From assembly GCA_963930775.1 (NCBI GenBank), contig OZ005700.1:1939476-2003475 (forward strand): 64,000 bases of DNA, read 5' to 3'. The translations under genes were made by a program, and so were the position numbers. Under the pieces are notes generated by a model. The model was not told the DNA's origin, did no database searches, and saw only the letters and a program-made list of their open reading frames with translations. Shown here one piece after another: positions 1 through 17,288 of this stretch. The stretch is from Cliona cf. orientalis. Lineage: Eukaryota > Porifera > Demospongiae > Clionaida > Clionaidae. The first letter of the stretch is position 1. Each line of letters begins with the position of its first letter.

Positions 1-717
1 GCTGCACGTACTAGCGCTAGCGCTAGAGCTGTACCTCGCCTAGGGCCAGGCGCAGTCACATGACTTCACAATGGCAACTCATTCCGAGCATGCGCATTAT
101 ATAAAAAAAATGGCGTATCAGACACACCCAATCATTAATGCGCCGTACACACCCACTATTACGTAACTGTCGAGATAATGCCAAACTAGCGTGCCACTGC
201 ACTGCGCGCTACAAAATAGAGTGGATTTATATGAAAACTAAGATGAGCGGTCCAGACAGTCTTGAGTTAGCCCTGGAAATGAGAAAGAAAGAAAGAAAGA
301 AGAAAGAAAGATTGAGAAATGGCCATTTTTTTGAACATCTGGTTCTGGCATATACAATTGATTTGATGAATGATCTTGGTCTTGTTAGATAGATAATTTG
401 CTGGAGATTCTGATTTTCACACTTAGAAATTTCATAAAATTACCTATTTTGAGATATTTGGGTATTTGTAATGTATTATATATATGGCATATCCGGGCCA
501 TCCCTACTTATAGAGTCTACCGACTCTATGATATAGGATAGACTTGGCCTGATTTTACACCGACTTGTTTTTATATACAACCACTTTCTACGTGTACATA
601 GCCAATATCCACGAGATCTAAGCCCACCTTCAATAGCTTGGCAATGGCCTAACCATACAGACTAACTAGATGAAATAAACTCTGCTTGGATAAAATATAA
701 TATGCTCAAGTGCATAC
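1..717. other. Left-edge segment without recognisable exon
   Basis: No coding exon could be recognised here. It should be the intron after the last visible exon of the gamma-glutamyltransferase gene (donor at 717 on the minus strand), whose catalytic C-terminal half is missing from the window. A TATA-like A/T stretch at about 100-112 and a GAAA-type simple repeat near 280-310 are the only notable features. Confidence 0.4.
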
Positions 718-3064
718 CTAGTCATGTTGATTTGGGTGCCCACTATTTCATCCCTAACACTGCCACAGTCCCCACAGTTTGGATCACCAGTCAGAGTCCT
801 GAGGGCAAAGCCGTACTTGAATGCCTCGATAAGCCGGTGGTAGGTGAGGTTGACGTCGGAGGAGGGAGAGAGGCCATACTCATCCATCACGTTGAGCAGG
901 AAGAGAAGAAGCGGACCTCCAGATGGAACAGGGGTCGAGTGAATGGTGTAACCTGAAATAACAAGGAGTGGAGTGGGGGAGGGATGTAAAATAAAACTAG
1001 GGAAGAGAGGGAGGAGAGAGGGAGGAGAGAAGGAGAGGAGAGAGAGAGATCGTAGTTTCACCATTGAAGTCAACTTGAACTGGAGGGTCCACTGTTGCCT
1101 GATATTGTTTCAAATCCTCCAAAGTGAGTATCCCTCCAGTAGAGCTCTGGCTGGTGGCATTGACTATACTTTCAGCAATGGATCCACTGTAAAATGCATC
1201 ACAGCCGTTAGTGGCTATTGCTTCCAGTGTGTCCGCCAGATCTTTACGCCGGAGCAGCTCCCCAGCCTAGCAACAAGTCAAGTCATGTGATACTCATGCC
1301 ACAGTTATAATACATGATTCTTACCCTCTTGCGTGAATGGTCCTCGTTAAGGAAGAGGTTCCTCAGGTTTGGGGGCAGTACTTCCCATTCATAATCCACT
1401 GTAGCCTCTAAATCACATACATGTACATACATTTTGTTGTCAATTATTATTGCCAAAATGTCCAAGCTTGGAATAGGCCTTAGCCTATAGAATGAATGTA
1501 CTCAGGACTTCATTACAGGGAATGCAGGGGGCACTCGTCTGAATATAAACAATTCCTGGGGGCCGGAGCGTGCCCCCAACCCCCTCCCCCCCCAACACAC
1601 ACGGACAAATTCCTTGCTCCCCTCATTGTCATGCTCACTCATTTTGCACACCCTCTGGGACAGTTTCTAAAATTAATGTAGGGCTGGTAGTGGAGAATGC
1701 TTACGTGTATGATTGGTCATTGCAAATCCATCACGACACAGTTTAATCACCGGCATAAAGAGGTCATTCCACGGCAACCTATTCAAGTGTTTATTCACAA
1801 AAGTGAAGAAGTAAAGAATTAATTTCAAGTATAAATTATTTCCTCACTTTCCAAAGAGCTTGTGAGCGACTGCCATGCCCCTCACTTCACCAGGGACTCC
1901 CACTGCAAGACCACCCTGCAATCAGCAAGGAAAAAATTAATATGCCCTTATTATTGCAGAGTTAATCTAGTATAAGTCTGCGAAAAAAAATTGATTTGTC
2001 TTTATTTCAGGGGAAAGCCTCATAATATTATATTCCTCTAGGTAGCTGGGACCATGCAATTCTTTCAGATTCTGCTGGCTCCATACTACCAAGGGCTTAT
2101 ATATAGACTCCAAGGAATAATTATGTTTATTTAATGGGAAGGGAAATATCACATGTCCCTTCCCTCTCCACCACGAGTCTTCACTGAGCATACTTCTCAT
2201 TATTGTATTACATGTAACAATCACTGATATTTACCACTCTCGATAGATTTCGGTTGGAGTGGTACATGTCCACCGTGGCGGCACGGGGGGCAGCTTCTCT
2301 GAAATTGATGGCAAAGACGGAGCCATTGGTGTGCCTGACGACCATGAACCCTCCCCCTCCGATCCCCGATGACTCCGGGTGGACGGCACCCACGCAGAGC
2401 ATCGCTGTGATGGCAGCATCCACGGCAGAACCACCCCTCCGGAGAATATCTGCTGATAAGTCAGAGCAAATGGGGACATCTGTAGCCACTCCACCTGTAC
2501 AATGGTAAATACTCATCAAAGTTCTTTCTAGTTAGTCATGTGACCCTTCATTCACACATCTTTTTGTTTGGTGTGCGTTGGATATGGTGTTCCATATAAT
2601 ATTATACTGGTGTAGGGGGAGTGAACATGTTCCAACTGTTGATAAAATTTGATACCTTCAGATGGCTCTGGTATTAGTGCAGATACAATCAATGATATCA
2701 GAAACACAGCAGTGAACACCAGCACAGCGATAGCAACAGCCTTCCACGAGTTACAAGGACACTTCCTCCATCTCCTATGCTTCTTCACTGGTGAGTAGCT
2801 CCTCCTAGAACCCAGCCTCATCCAGCTGGGCAGTCTACCCTTCTTTACCTCCTCCATAGCCTCCTCACCATCTTCACCGAATATCAGCTTAGCTTTCCCT
2901 TCGTCTCCTTTCCCCCCTTTACTATGACTGACGTTGTTCCACACTCCTCCTCCCTCTCCTCCTAGTCCGTCTGTCTCGCCTGCCTCTGGCTCGAGGAGTT
3001 CTGTCTCTTCCTCGTCTGCGTTGTCAAGATTGATAGTCTTCAACTTGCTGAATCGAACTGCCAT
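718..3064 (-). CDS. GGT: Gamma-glutamyltransferase family protein, N-terminal half (partial)
   Basis: This family cleaves gamma-glutamyl bonds of glutathione and its conjugates at the cell surface. Seven exons fit in phase: 3064-2656, 2494-2235, 1915-1848, 1778-1705, 1407-1325, 1266-1062 and 952-718. The start has an acidic cytosolic stretch of about 105 residues, then one membrane span (VLVFTAVFLISLIVSALIP), a type II layout. The ectodomain carries GGSAVDAAITAMLCVG, SSGIGGGGFMVV, GLAVGVPGEVRG and the LTYHRLIEAFKYGFALRTLTGDP block, all typical of the large-subunit half. The gene leaves the window before the autoprocessing Thr, so activity cannot be judged. The long cytosolic N-terminus recalls vertebrate GGT7 more than GGT1, but that is inference. 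It is head-to-head with the adenylate kinase gene. Confidence 0.9.
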
Positions 3065-3320
3065 CTTGAATAACTTGCTTTAATAACCTCCTCGATCAGT
3101 TTGTACCGGGTACACGCTAGCAAAAAAAATCTTGGCTGACGAAATCAAATTAATTAAAGTGGATCGAATTAAAGTGCACCACGTAGACTAGTTGACCTTT
3201 GACGTTGACACCCCAAACATATTGTACGCGTACACGTGAGAGAGTGCAGCCCTAGTGTGCTTGGCCGTCCCTAGCCCTTGATTGCCACTTGACGACAAAA
3301 GCTTCAGTGATCTCCACGGA
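3065..3320. promoter_or_regulatory. Shared intergenic promoter region, GGT / AK2
   Basis: These 256 bases separate two divergent start codons, so both promoters must lie here or overlap the 5' ends. A CACGTG E-box is visible at 3233-3238. No TATA box is obvious. A bidirectional promoter is inferred from spacing only. Confidence 0.45.
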
Positions 3321-5339
<2,019 letters not shown>

Positions 5340-5547
5340 ATTATTATCTGTTGTTTATACAGCAGACAGTAATTATAGACAGCATAATAGTGCCGAGAAT
5401 GTTGAGATAATAATATTATTGAAATGCTATGATTTTAGTGTTGCAGCTGCTTTGCTCAGTCACAAAATTTTCACCAAAATCTCCTGGATTCACTCAGTAG
5501 GGTAAAAGAGGGTATGTACATACACACTGGTGCAGTATAACACATTG
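5340..5547. other. AK2 / UPF3 tail-to-tail spacer
   Basis: This short 3'-3' spacer must hold both 3' untranslated regions. No clear AATAAA signal was identified for either gene, and no other feature was seen. Confidence 0.5.
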
Positions 5548-6735
5548 TCAATCGTCCTGGTAGCCAGAATCATGGCCCCTTGAACTCCTGTACCCTCGCC
5601 CCCTCCCTCGTGACCTGGGACGACCTCTAGAGTCATCATGGCGGCCTTGCCTCCCTCGTCCACTCCGGTTGGGATAATCTCTTGTGTTCTCTCTTTCTGC
5701 TCCCCCACCTCCTCCTCCTCCTCCACTGCCTTGGTCTCGGCTGCGAGGAACATAGATAGGGCGATCGGATCGATCACGATTCCTCTGCCGCCCCTTTCTG
5801 CTTTCTTTCTCTCCACTTGTATCACCACTGCCACCGTCTTGCCCACCACCACCCTCCTTCCTATCAGAGCCTCCACGATACTTTTCTTTCCTTTCTTGTC
5901 TACCTTCTCCACCGGATCTGTGTGATGATCCACTCCTGCTAGTGCTGGAAGCTTCCCCTCCTCCTCCTGCTTCCTGAGTGCTAGCTAGTTTTGTTGACGA
6001 TCCAGTCCTACTACTCGCGCTATCAGATTCCTTTTTCTCTTTCTTTCCCTTTGATGAGCTAGAATCTCTGCTTTTCGATCCTTTTGGAGAAGACAATTCT
6101 GCCGAGTCAGCACTCTTTGAAGACCTTTTATTCTTGCCACTTGAAGACTCGCCACCACCTTTTCGTTTCTTCTTCAAATCCACCCTCCCCCTGCTCCTTC
6201 CACTACGCTTTTCCCGAAGGTACTCAATAAGGGGTGTGACCTGTACATCCTGGATTTTGTTAGCCTCCAATTCCTCCAAATATGTCTCCAACTTAACACT
6301 AGGACGAGGCTCTGGGCGACTATCCAGACTCTGCAAGAACGATTGATAATCTGAATCCTTATCAATTGTCCCACAGCGATAGTCAGCTTTCCTCTTTTTG
6401 GGGATTCCTTGGTACGGGGCAAACTCAACAATTGCTCGATATTTTCCCCCCTTCTCACTCTCCAATATCATTCCATCGTACTGGTCCCGAAAGAATACTA
6501 TTTCTTCCTCCTTTTCAAAAGTTATGTAGGCTCTGGAGCAGCCGAGGGGTCCCAAAGTCTGGTCCCCGGGGGCCAGGTAGAAGTAGGTGTGGTCAGGAAA
6601 GGGGTTGATTATCTCCCTGAATCTCTCCTCCGTGATATCAGGAGGCAGCCTTCTAATGATCACCTTGGTTTGGTGAAGCTCCTTTTCAACACGTTTGGAG
6701 ATTTTATTTCCTGATGTGGTCGTCATGATTGTCAA
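5548..6735 (-). CDS. UPF3: UPF3-type regulator of nonsense-mediated decay
   Basis: UPF3 links the exon-junction complex to UPF2/UPF1 in nonsense-mediated mRNA decay. The 395-residue frame has the conserved Smg4/UPF3 RRM-like domain at about residues 20-175: TKVIIRRLPPDITEERF, YFYLAPGD, SRAYITFE, YRAIVEFAPYQ and IPKKRKADYRCGTIDKDSDY. The rest is low complexity, rich in Lys/Ser, Arg/Gly and Asp, ending in an RGRPRSRGRGRG-type tail. Whether a functional EJC-binding motif survives in the tail cannot be decided by eye. The coding region is a single exon, unlike nearly every neighbour, so a retrocopy is possible, though the frame is intact. The start codon lies 111 bp from that of RPN2 on the other strand. 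Confidence 0.93.
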   Translation of the reverse strand: MTIMTTTSGNKISKRVEKELHQTKVIIRRLPPDITEERFREIINPFPDHTYFYLAPGDQTLGPLGCSRAYITFEKEEEIVFFRDQYDGMILESEKGGKYRAIVEFAPYQGIPKKRKADYRCGTIDKDSDYQSFLQSLDSRPEPRPSVKLETYLEELEANKIQDVQVTPLIEYLREKRSGRSRGRVDLKKKRKGGGESSSGKNKRSSKSADSAELSSPKGSKSRDSSSSKGKKEKKESDSASSRTGSSTKLASTQEAGGGGEASSTSRSGSSHRSGGEGRQERKEKYRGGSDRKEGGGGQDGGSGDTSGEKESRKGRQRNRDRSDRPIYVPRSRDQGSGGGGGGGGAERENTRDYPNRSGRGRQGRHDDSRGRPRSRGRGRGYRSSRGHDSGYQDD

Positions 6736-6846
6736 TCTCCTCTCAATAAATACGAAGGGACTTTCCCTTCATAGTGGTCACATGATTTGCACGTGATTTC
6801 GCACATGGTTGACGTGGTACAGGTGGAAGAATAGGGGCCCAGCAAA
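6736..6846. promoter_or_regulatory. Shared promoter region, UPF3 / RPN2
   Basis: Only 111 bases lie between the divergent start codons. They contain a CACGTG E-box at 6790-6795 and a TGACGT CRE-like half-site near 6810. Shared regulation is inferred from distance. Confidence 0.5.
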
Positions 6847-11043
<4,197 letters not shown>

Positions 11044-11361
11044 ATGCAAAGCGGGCTCTCTAGTCAATTTAGTATTATATTTTGTTCCAGAAAAGACACT
11101 GTTAAAATTAATACCGAATACATGTTTTGTGAAGAAATTTATGACGAAAGCAATATGTCGTGCATGTCATCTTGCTCAACCAATTCCCAGCTTTCAATCA
11201 TTACACGCTGAATAGCTATCACTTTTCAGCCTGTACAATAGGGAATGGGCTTGGGGCGGGACGTAAGAAGGCGAGCATGTACGTAGGTGTTGTTTTAATG
11301 GATGGGCGTGGTCAAGCAGTATTCAGGAAGTCCTTAAAAAAAATCAAAGAAGGCAGCAGAT
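11044..11361 (+). promoter_or_regulatory. RPN2-PEF1 spacer with PEF1 promoter region
   Basis: This 318-bp gap between two plus-strand genes holds the RPN2 3' end and the PEF1 promoter. A GC-box-like GGGGCGGG lies near 11252-11260. No TATA box was recognised. Confidence 0.4.
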
Positions 11362-12554
11362 ATGGCGTACCCAGGCTACGGTCAGCCTCCTCCTGGAGGA
11401 TACGGTCAACCAGCTCCCGGCGGTTATGGCCAGGCTCCTCCTGGGGCACCAGCCCCCGCCGGCTACCCTCAACAGCGACCTGGCGGCTACCCTGCTCAAC
11501 AACCGGGAGGATACCCGCCCCAGGGCGGCGGCTACCCACCAGCTCCTGGTGAGCATGTCTGACAGAGTGTGAAATGTGCTAGAAAAAAGTGCTGTATTTG
11601 TAGTTCTGTTTTTTTTCTTGATTTTATGGGGACATGCCAGAATCATACAGGCGTACAAAATTTTCTTGTCCTCGTTTGCATTTTGTGTGGGCATAAAAAA
11701 GGGTTGAGTATGAACTGTGTTGATGTATATGTAGGTGGATACCCCCCTCAGGCCCCTGGTGCTGGTGGGTGCCCCCCGGGGGTAGATCCCACAGTGTACT
11801 CCTGGTTTGTGGCAGTGGATGCCGATCACAGTGGACAGATCACGGCAAATGAACTTCAGCAGGCACTAACCAATGGAAACTGGTCACACTTCAACCCTGA
11901 AGCCTGCCGGCTTATGATAGGTACCTCTCCGTTCACTGTTCTGTAACGCAATATTCTTCCTAATATACATGTAGTGATATTATAATACCAATATTATTGC
12001 TCAGTAGCTCAGTATCCATCAATATGGGACAGAAATGTTAGTTATTCCATTAATTTATGTACTTGTATACATACTTGAAGCCGAGGCCATGTGTGTGATA
12101 CATGCCCTTATTAAATCAGGGGTGTCACTGTGTTGTCAAAAATACTGATACAATCATAATGATACATGTACATAACTTTATAGGTTTATTTGATCGTGAT
12201 AACAGTGGCACCATTGATGTGAAAGAGTTCCAGCAGCTCTGGTCGTACATCAACCAATGGAAGGGCGTCTTTGACCGCTACGACAAGGATCGCTCCGGCA
12301 ACATCGACCTCAATGAGCTCTACACCGCCTACAACGAGATGGGTTTCCGAGTGAGCATGTCGTTCTGCCAGCTGGTGGTGTCCAGGTTTGACCGTCAGGC
12401 AAAAAAGTGCCTCAAATTTGACGATTTCATCCAGACATGCGTGATGCTGAGGAGTCTGACGGACAACTTCAAGGCGAGGGATACCAACCTCAATGGAGTC
12501 ATCCAAGTCAGCTACGAGGACTTTATGACAATGGCCATCAGCAACAAGCCCTGA
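11362..12554 (+). CDS. PEF1: Peflin-like penta-EF-hand protein
   Basis: Peflin is a calcium-sensing partner of ALG-2, acting in COPII and ubiquitin-ligase adaptor functions. Three exons (11362-11548, 11735-11920, 12184-12554) give 247 residues. The first 70 or so are Gly/Pro/Tyr/Gln repeats of the GYGQPPPGG kind, typical of peflin. Five EF hands follow: [12 protein letters not shown] and [12 protein letters not shown] look competent, [12 protein letters not shown] looks competent, and [12 protein letters not shown] and [14 protein letters not shown] are degraded, as in the family where EF5 mediates dimerisation. The sequence between hands ([23 protein letters not shown]) is closer to peflin than to ALG-2. 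Confidence 0.92.
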
Positions 12555-12885
12555 TGGGTTGAGTAAGAGTGTGTGTATGAGTAGGAGCTGGAGCTATTCA
12601 CACTGTACTGTACTGTACTGTACTGTACTAGCTGCTATAAAATTTATATACTTGACAAATTTTAATACTAGGTGTTATCTTCTTTTAGCTGTGGTGTATG
12701 ATCTGTACGAAAAACTTGTACTTGTGTAAAATTGCAATGGTAAAAGTAATTGTCGTTAGCAGGAGTACAATCATGTATTATAGCCAAGATCTGATCTTTA
12801 GATTTGAGAATATGCACCGAGGGTTGTACTTTGTAATTTCCATGCATAGAGAAATTTGAATGTTTATATATAATATGAAGTTATG
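12555..12885. other. PEF1 / CCDC43 tail-to-tail spacer
   Basis: This 331-bp 3'-3' gap contains a perfect 5-bp microsatellite (12602-12629) and otherwise A/T-rich sequence with the two 3' ends. No gene was seen. Confidence 0.5.
12602..12629. repeat. (ACTGT)n pentanucleotide microsatellite
   Basis: About five and a half perfect ACTGT units lie in the 3' region of the peflin gene. Confidence 0.95.
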
Positions 12886-14808
12886 CTATCTCCTCCTTTC
12901 TTGTTTTTGTGTTCTCTTCTTCTCTTTCTCTTTCCTGTCCTGGGCCTTCTGCTTTTGTGCTTCTCTGCTTTTTCTGTCTCTCTCTACCTTGGCCTCGTGG
13001 GCTGCTTTCTGGTCTCTCTTCCTTTGATGCTCTGCCTCCTTTACTTGAGAAGCATTCATATTCTGAAACAAACCTATACAGTACAAAATTCCAATAATAA
13101 TAATAATTATCAGGGATGTTTCCTATAATAATTCTTCTGCATAACAAGACTTGGTATTAACAGCATGATTGCTGAGCTGAATCTGCTGATAGACTTGTCT
13201 TTGAAGGATGGAAATGCCTAGCTACCCCGGTATATTGTTATGCTATAGCATAGTCTAAATATAACATAGCATGTTCAGGACCATGGTAGCTGCTTTCATC
13301 TGCTCAAGAGCTACATTTTGGTTTTTGTTCCAGCTCCATAGCTATTTCCGTTGCCGAGATACACTTTGGACCGTGCCGCGGTGTTGAATTAATGATATTC
13401 ATAGCTCTTAATTACTCCGTACATTCCAACAGTAAACCCATACGCATTTTGCTACCCCTTGTTCCAGCTCAATAAATAGTCCCCCCGGACACTATACCCT
13501 AGGACAGTATATCTCCGGGGACATACTTCACTAGAGTAGGGTGCCTCCTTGGGACATTGGACACTAGAGCCACGTGTCCTTACTAGGGCCATGTGTCCCC
13601 ACAGCCTAATATCTCCGCATACATGTAATGACACTGACTATTATAAGAAAATTGTCACTCTGAAAAATATTTTTCGTTGTATAATATTATAGTATCAGTG
13701 TTCTCCCCAGCATACCCAAGGCATGTCGGCCCATCAAGCCTTCAGTTCAGAATTCCCTTTGATGTGGGAATAGTGCTAGTCCATAAGCTTTGATGTGGCC
13801 ACAGTCTCCACCCAAGCTATGCCCTATTATCATGCCTTAAATTTTTCCTGGGGGAGAACACTGAGTATATTAATAATATTTTACCTTGCATGGAGGTAGC
13901 TCCTGTTGCTTTTCCTCTGCTCTCCTTCACCTCTTCAACCCCGACGTCAGCACTGAACCAGTCATGATCAAGGACCAATAAAAAATTTAATGATGTTATA
14001 ATATTTACAATTTGCAGGACTGATATGACATTGCCTGACTCCTCGATCTGTAGGAACCTCTTAGAGAGTTTCCTCATGCAGTGTAATGCTAAAATCAATG
14101 ATTAATCGTTGATTGGATACTCGCTGTCTCCATCTGATTCACAGTCATACTGAGCAACCAATCTCTTCTTCTCTGCCTGACTGAGTCCGCCCAGCTCTGC
14201 GGCCATCGCTTGCTGCTTCTGAGATGGCACATCTTTCACTTCGGAAATGGTGGCTTTCTCAGCTGCTTCACTTAGCTGTTTCATCTCTACTATAAAGAGC
14301 AGGCAGGCAAATGTGAAGACAAACCATGCAAATTAGAAATAAGCTTAGAGCTGAGTCTTTAAAAATGATTTGCTCGATCAAATATATGATTCATACCTAC
14401 ACCCTTTCATGGTTTCCATAAGTAGTATACATATCAAAGAGGGTCTACATATGGTATATCAAAATTAAATACGAGGCTATGGAATACCTTTCTCCTTGTC
14501 TGCCTCTGCTTTTCGTCTAGCCACCTCTGTCATCCACTTCTCTGTGATAGCTGTGGTTATGGTCGCACAGGCTGCCTCATCTTCCTGAGCCAACATAGAG
14601 GTATATAAAAACTAAAATGCTGAGTAATTAAAATTAATACACTAACCACACAACCAGCTAGGATGTCAGATAAATTTTCAGTGATTTCATCCTGTACTGG
14701 ATCCTCTATTGTGCTCAGAGTGCCACTGATGTATTCCCCAAACACCTCTCCGTCCACTCCGTGGCTATCAAGCAGCTGTTTCAACCATGACTCAAAATTT
14801 CCATCCAT
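12886..14808 (-). CDS. CCDC43: CCDC43 homologue
   Basis: CCDC43 is a small conserved animal protein with a C-terminal coiled coil and no firmly established biochemical role. Five exons fit in phase: 14808-14647, 14584-14488, 14286-14121, 13952-13885 and 13073-12886. They give 226 residues, almost exactly the human length of 224. Matching blocks are the N-terminus (FESWLKQLLDSHGVDGEVFGEY), then ITEKWMTEVARRKAEADKEK, an acidic DCESDGDSE patch, GLFQNMN (human LFRNTN) and a highly charged C-terminal helix ending KEKEKKRTQKQERRR. The last acceptor (13074-13078, TATAG) was chosen because it restores the GLFQNMN block; a nearer AG gives the wrong frame. Its fourth intron contains a dispersed repeat copy. 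Confidence 0.9.
13270..13479. repeat. Dispersed element, copy A (inverted relative to 19.9 kb)
   Basis: About 210 bp here match the reverse complement of 19898-20118 closely by eye, including CATGTTCAGGACCATGGTAG at one end and TTCCAGCTCAATAAATAG-type sequence at the other. Similarity continues more weakly back to about 13230. It lies in the last intron of CCDC43. Its transposon class is unknown; no terminal repeats or target-site duplication were identified. Confidence 0.85.
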
Positions 14809-14920
14809 TTCTGGCCCTGATCATGAGCTGAGTCATTTATAGTTCCTTATATCACTCTTCTTCTCTTCTCTAAATATCCGAAACACGCTGCAAGCGAATT
14901 TTTTTCGCAATATCCAGTGC
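14809..14920. promoter_or_regulatory. Shared promoter region, CCDC43 / hydrolase-like gene
   Basis: About 110-130 bases separate the divergent start codons. A perfect TGAGTCA bZIP/AP-1 site lies at 14829-14835. A short ATGC repeat (14919-14932) overlaps the start of the plus-strand gene. Confidence 0.45.
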
Positions 14921-17288
14921 ATGCATGCATGCTTGATGATGCCTCCCAAGAAGAGATCTAGTGCCAGCAGTAAGGCTCAGACGAAGTCAAAATCATCTAG
15001 CTCTAGCTCTGGTGAGAAGATTCCACCTACTTCTGAGCAGACAGCACCACAGGAGGGGGAGAGGAGAAGGAGGGGGTCAAAGGTGAAGTGGTCCCCCGTC
15101 TTCAAGAAGATTGGTTACGTCTCCCTCATCTTCATCATACCGGCCATCCTAAACTATGCTGCCCTCAACCAAGAAACAAGATTGCTACTCCCAAAAGGTA
15201 CTATGATGCCCAATACTAAATTATAACGGTATATTCATTCTCAACAAGTAATTATTCAATAGGAGTCATCGCATTCCTGTATGGATTGTAATTTAGGACT
15301 TTAATTATTATGTGCTTAGAGGTAATGTTGGATATGCATACATGTACATACTATGAGTGGACACTATAGCACTATACTAAATTCAACTAACTCTGGTATT
15401 AATCAGGTAGTAATCTCTATGACATTGGATGGGGGCAGAAGATGATGCTGCACTGTTCTGGAGAAGGTCTACCCACAGGCAAGTGTATACTAAGTATAAT
15501 ACCACCTTTATATATAGTTGCGTTTTATAATGGTGTATCTGTTGCTCTTCATTGTAGTTATCCTCGATGCTCCGATTGGTCAGAGCTCTGATGCGTGGAT
15601 CTTAGTCCGCTCTGCCGTTGCCAAGCGCACCAAGGTGTGCACATACGACAGAGCAGGGCTTGGATTCAGTGACAGGGCATACGCTGTAAGTCAAAGATGA
15701 TCGATTATTACTAAACGATATCGCAAAGTTTTTGATCTTAGAATACGACTGAGTACAGTAATGATACAAGCAAGGCGGCCAAGGATAGGGATAGGACACA
15801 GCCTTCTACTGTTGAAAGGTATGGATGGAGTTTAGCAGCCATGATATCAAGCTCATCCTTCCCAATGTTGCATGCTGGGCGACATTTAAAGCTGGGAAGA
15901 TGAGCCTACCAAGCACTGTGATTTTTTGACACAAAACATGTTTCTCAATAACAGGATGGTCGATGATCTTCACCGTTTGCTGAACTATGCCAGTGACCAG
16001 CCAAAGCCCCTCCTCCTGGTCGGTGTCGACTACTCCACTTTCATTGCACGATTCTACACACAGCTCTACGAACAGTTAGTTAAACACATAACATCTATAA
16101 CATTGTACAGGCTCATTGCTATGTAACTCACAAAAAAGTATACAGTACATAGCATCTAGCAGTCACTACCATATCTATCAATACATTTGCAGTATTTCTT
16201 CCCCCTATATAGCTATAATAATTATTCTGAAATATTGAAATGCTATAATAAGAGTTGGATAATTTTGAAATTTTTTCTTCCCTCGTGGTCACTTACAGTG
16301 AAGTAGCCGGGATGCTGCTCATCGATCCACTGTTTGAGGGCCTCTTCCTGGACGAAAAGAGAGGAGGAGAAAGTGCCGACTCCTCGGCGACAAAATCCAC
16401 CGATAACAACACCCAGTTGCCTAAGACGTGGTCTGAGTTTTGGACCAAACACTTGACCAGTCGCTGGAGTGGAGTGTGGGTATCGGCAGTCGTTGGATTC
16501 AACAGGCTCAGCCTGATGCTAGGACTCATGTCTCCAGTGGAGGACCCCAAACTGAACGACATGCTACCCAAGGAGGTCATCTTGAGAAAGGTCAGTGAAG
16601 TGGATGCCCCAGACACCCATTATACTAATTATTATGCAATCGGCTATCTGATTTTGAAGCAGGTGCTGGTAACAACTGGCGTAGTTAACCGCCCATGCAG
16701 AACATTAATAATAATGTTATAATGTAGCTCATCTGATTTATTATTTCTTATCCCCTTACAGAAATACTTGATGTGTCAGCCTAAGCATCTCTCTGCCGCA
16801 TTCTACGAATTTTTCTTCACCAATGACAGTATGAACCAAATGAGGTGTGTTCAATTTCAGTACTGGGTATAATGATTATACCATTGGGTCATTAATTTTT
16901 ATCAAACTCTAGGGCAGTATATCAAGTCAAGCCATTCCCTAATTTCATTCCTATCACAATAGCAACATACAGAGATAAAGAGGAGCATCTGATTCCTGAG
17001 CTAAGCAAGGTGAGGAGAGCATACGTTGAGATCATCTCCATCATTCACGACATTCTCTCTCTCTCTGTCTCTCCCCACTCCCTCTCCCTCTCTCCCTCCC
17101 TCCCCCTCCCTCTGCAGACATGGAAAGAAGGAGAGAACAAGTTGATCCACAATGTCCACCCGGGGAGTAAGCACATCATTCTGCCTGGCTCCGACTACCT
17201 CTCTCTCTACCACCACTCCCAACCTGTGGCCAGCGCCATACTCACAATGGTAGACAACTGGCGCAGAGAATCAAAATTAGCTGCCTAA
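14921..17288 (+). CDS. Membrane-anchored alpha/beta-hydrolase-like protein lacking the Ser/His dyad
   Basis: Nine exons join in phase: 14921-15197, 15407-15478, 15558-15685, 15742-15818, 15955-16074, 16299-16590, 16762-16844, 16913-17009 and 17118-17288. They give 438 residues; starts at 14936 or 14939 (MMPPKK, MPPKK) are equally plausible. A basic Ser-rich N-terminus precedes one membrane span (VSLIFIIPAILNYAAL). The fold is recognisable from VILDAPIGQSSDAW, VCTYDRAGLGFSDR, LLLVGVDYSTFIARFY and EVAGMLLIDPLF. The nucleophile elbow, normally G-x-S-x-G, reads G-V-D-Y-S. The position of the catalytic His, normally GSGH near the C-terminus, reads GSDY. It is therefore either an Asp-nucleophile enzyme of unusual type or a pseudo-hydrolase; function is unknown. 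The second intron uses a GC donor (15479). Confidence 0.88.

Noticed and set aside
138..392. 84-codon plus-strand frame at the left edge
   Set aside because: Most of it is simple-repeat Lys/Glu/Arg sequence, with no domain.
5490..6458. Additional frames overlapping UPF3 on both strands
   Set aside because: Shadows of its low-complexity Arg/Gly/Ser-rich coding sequence; only one frame carries the conserved UPF3 domain.
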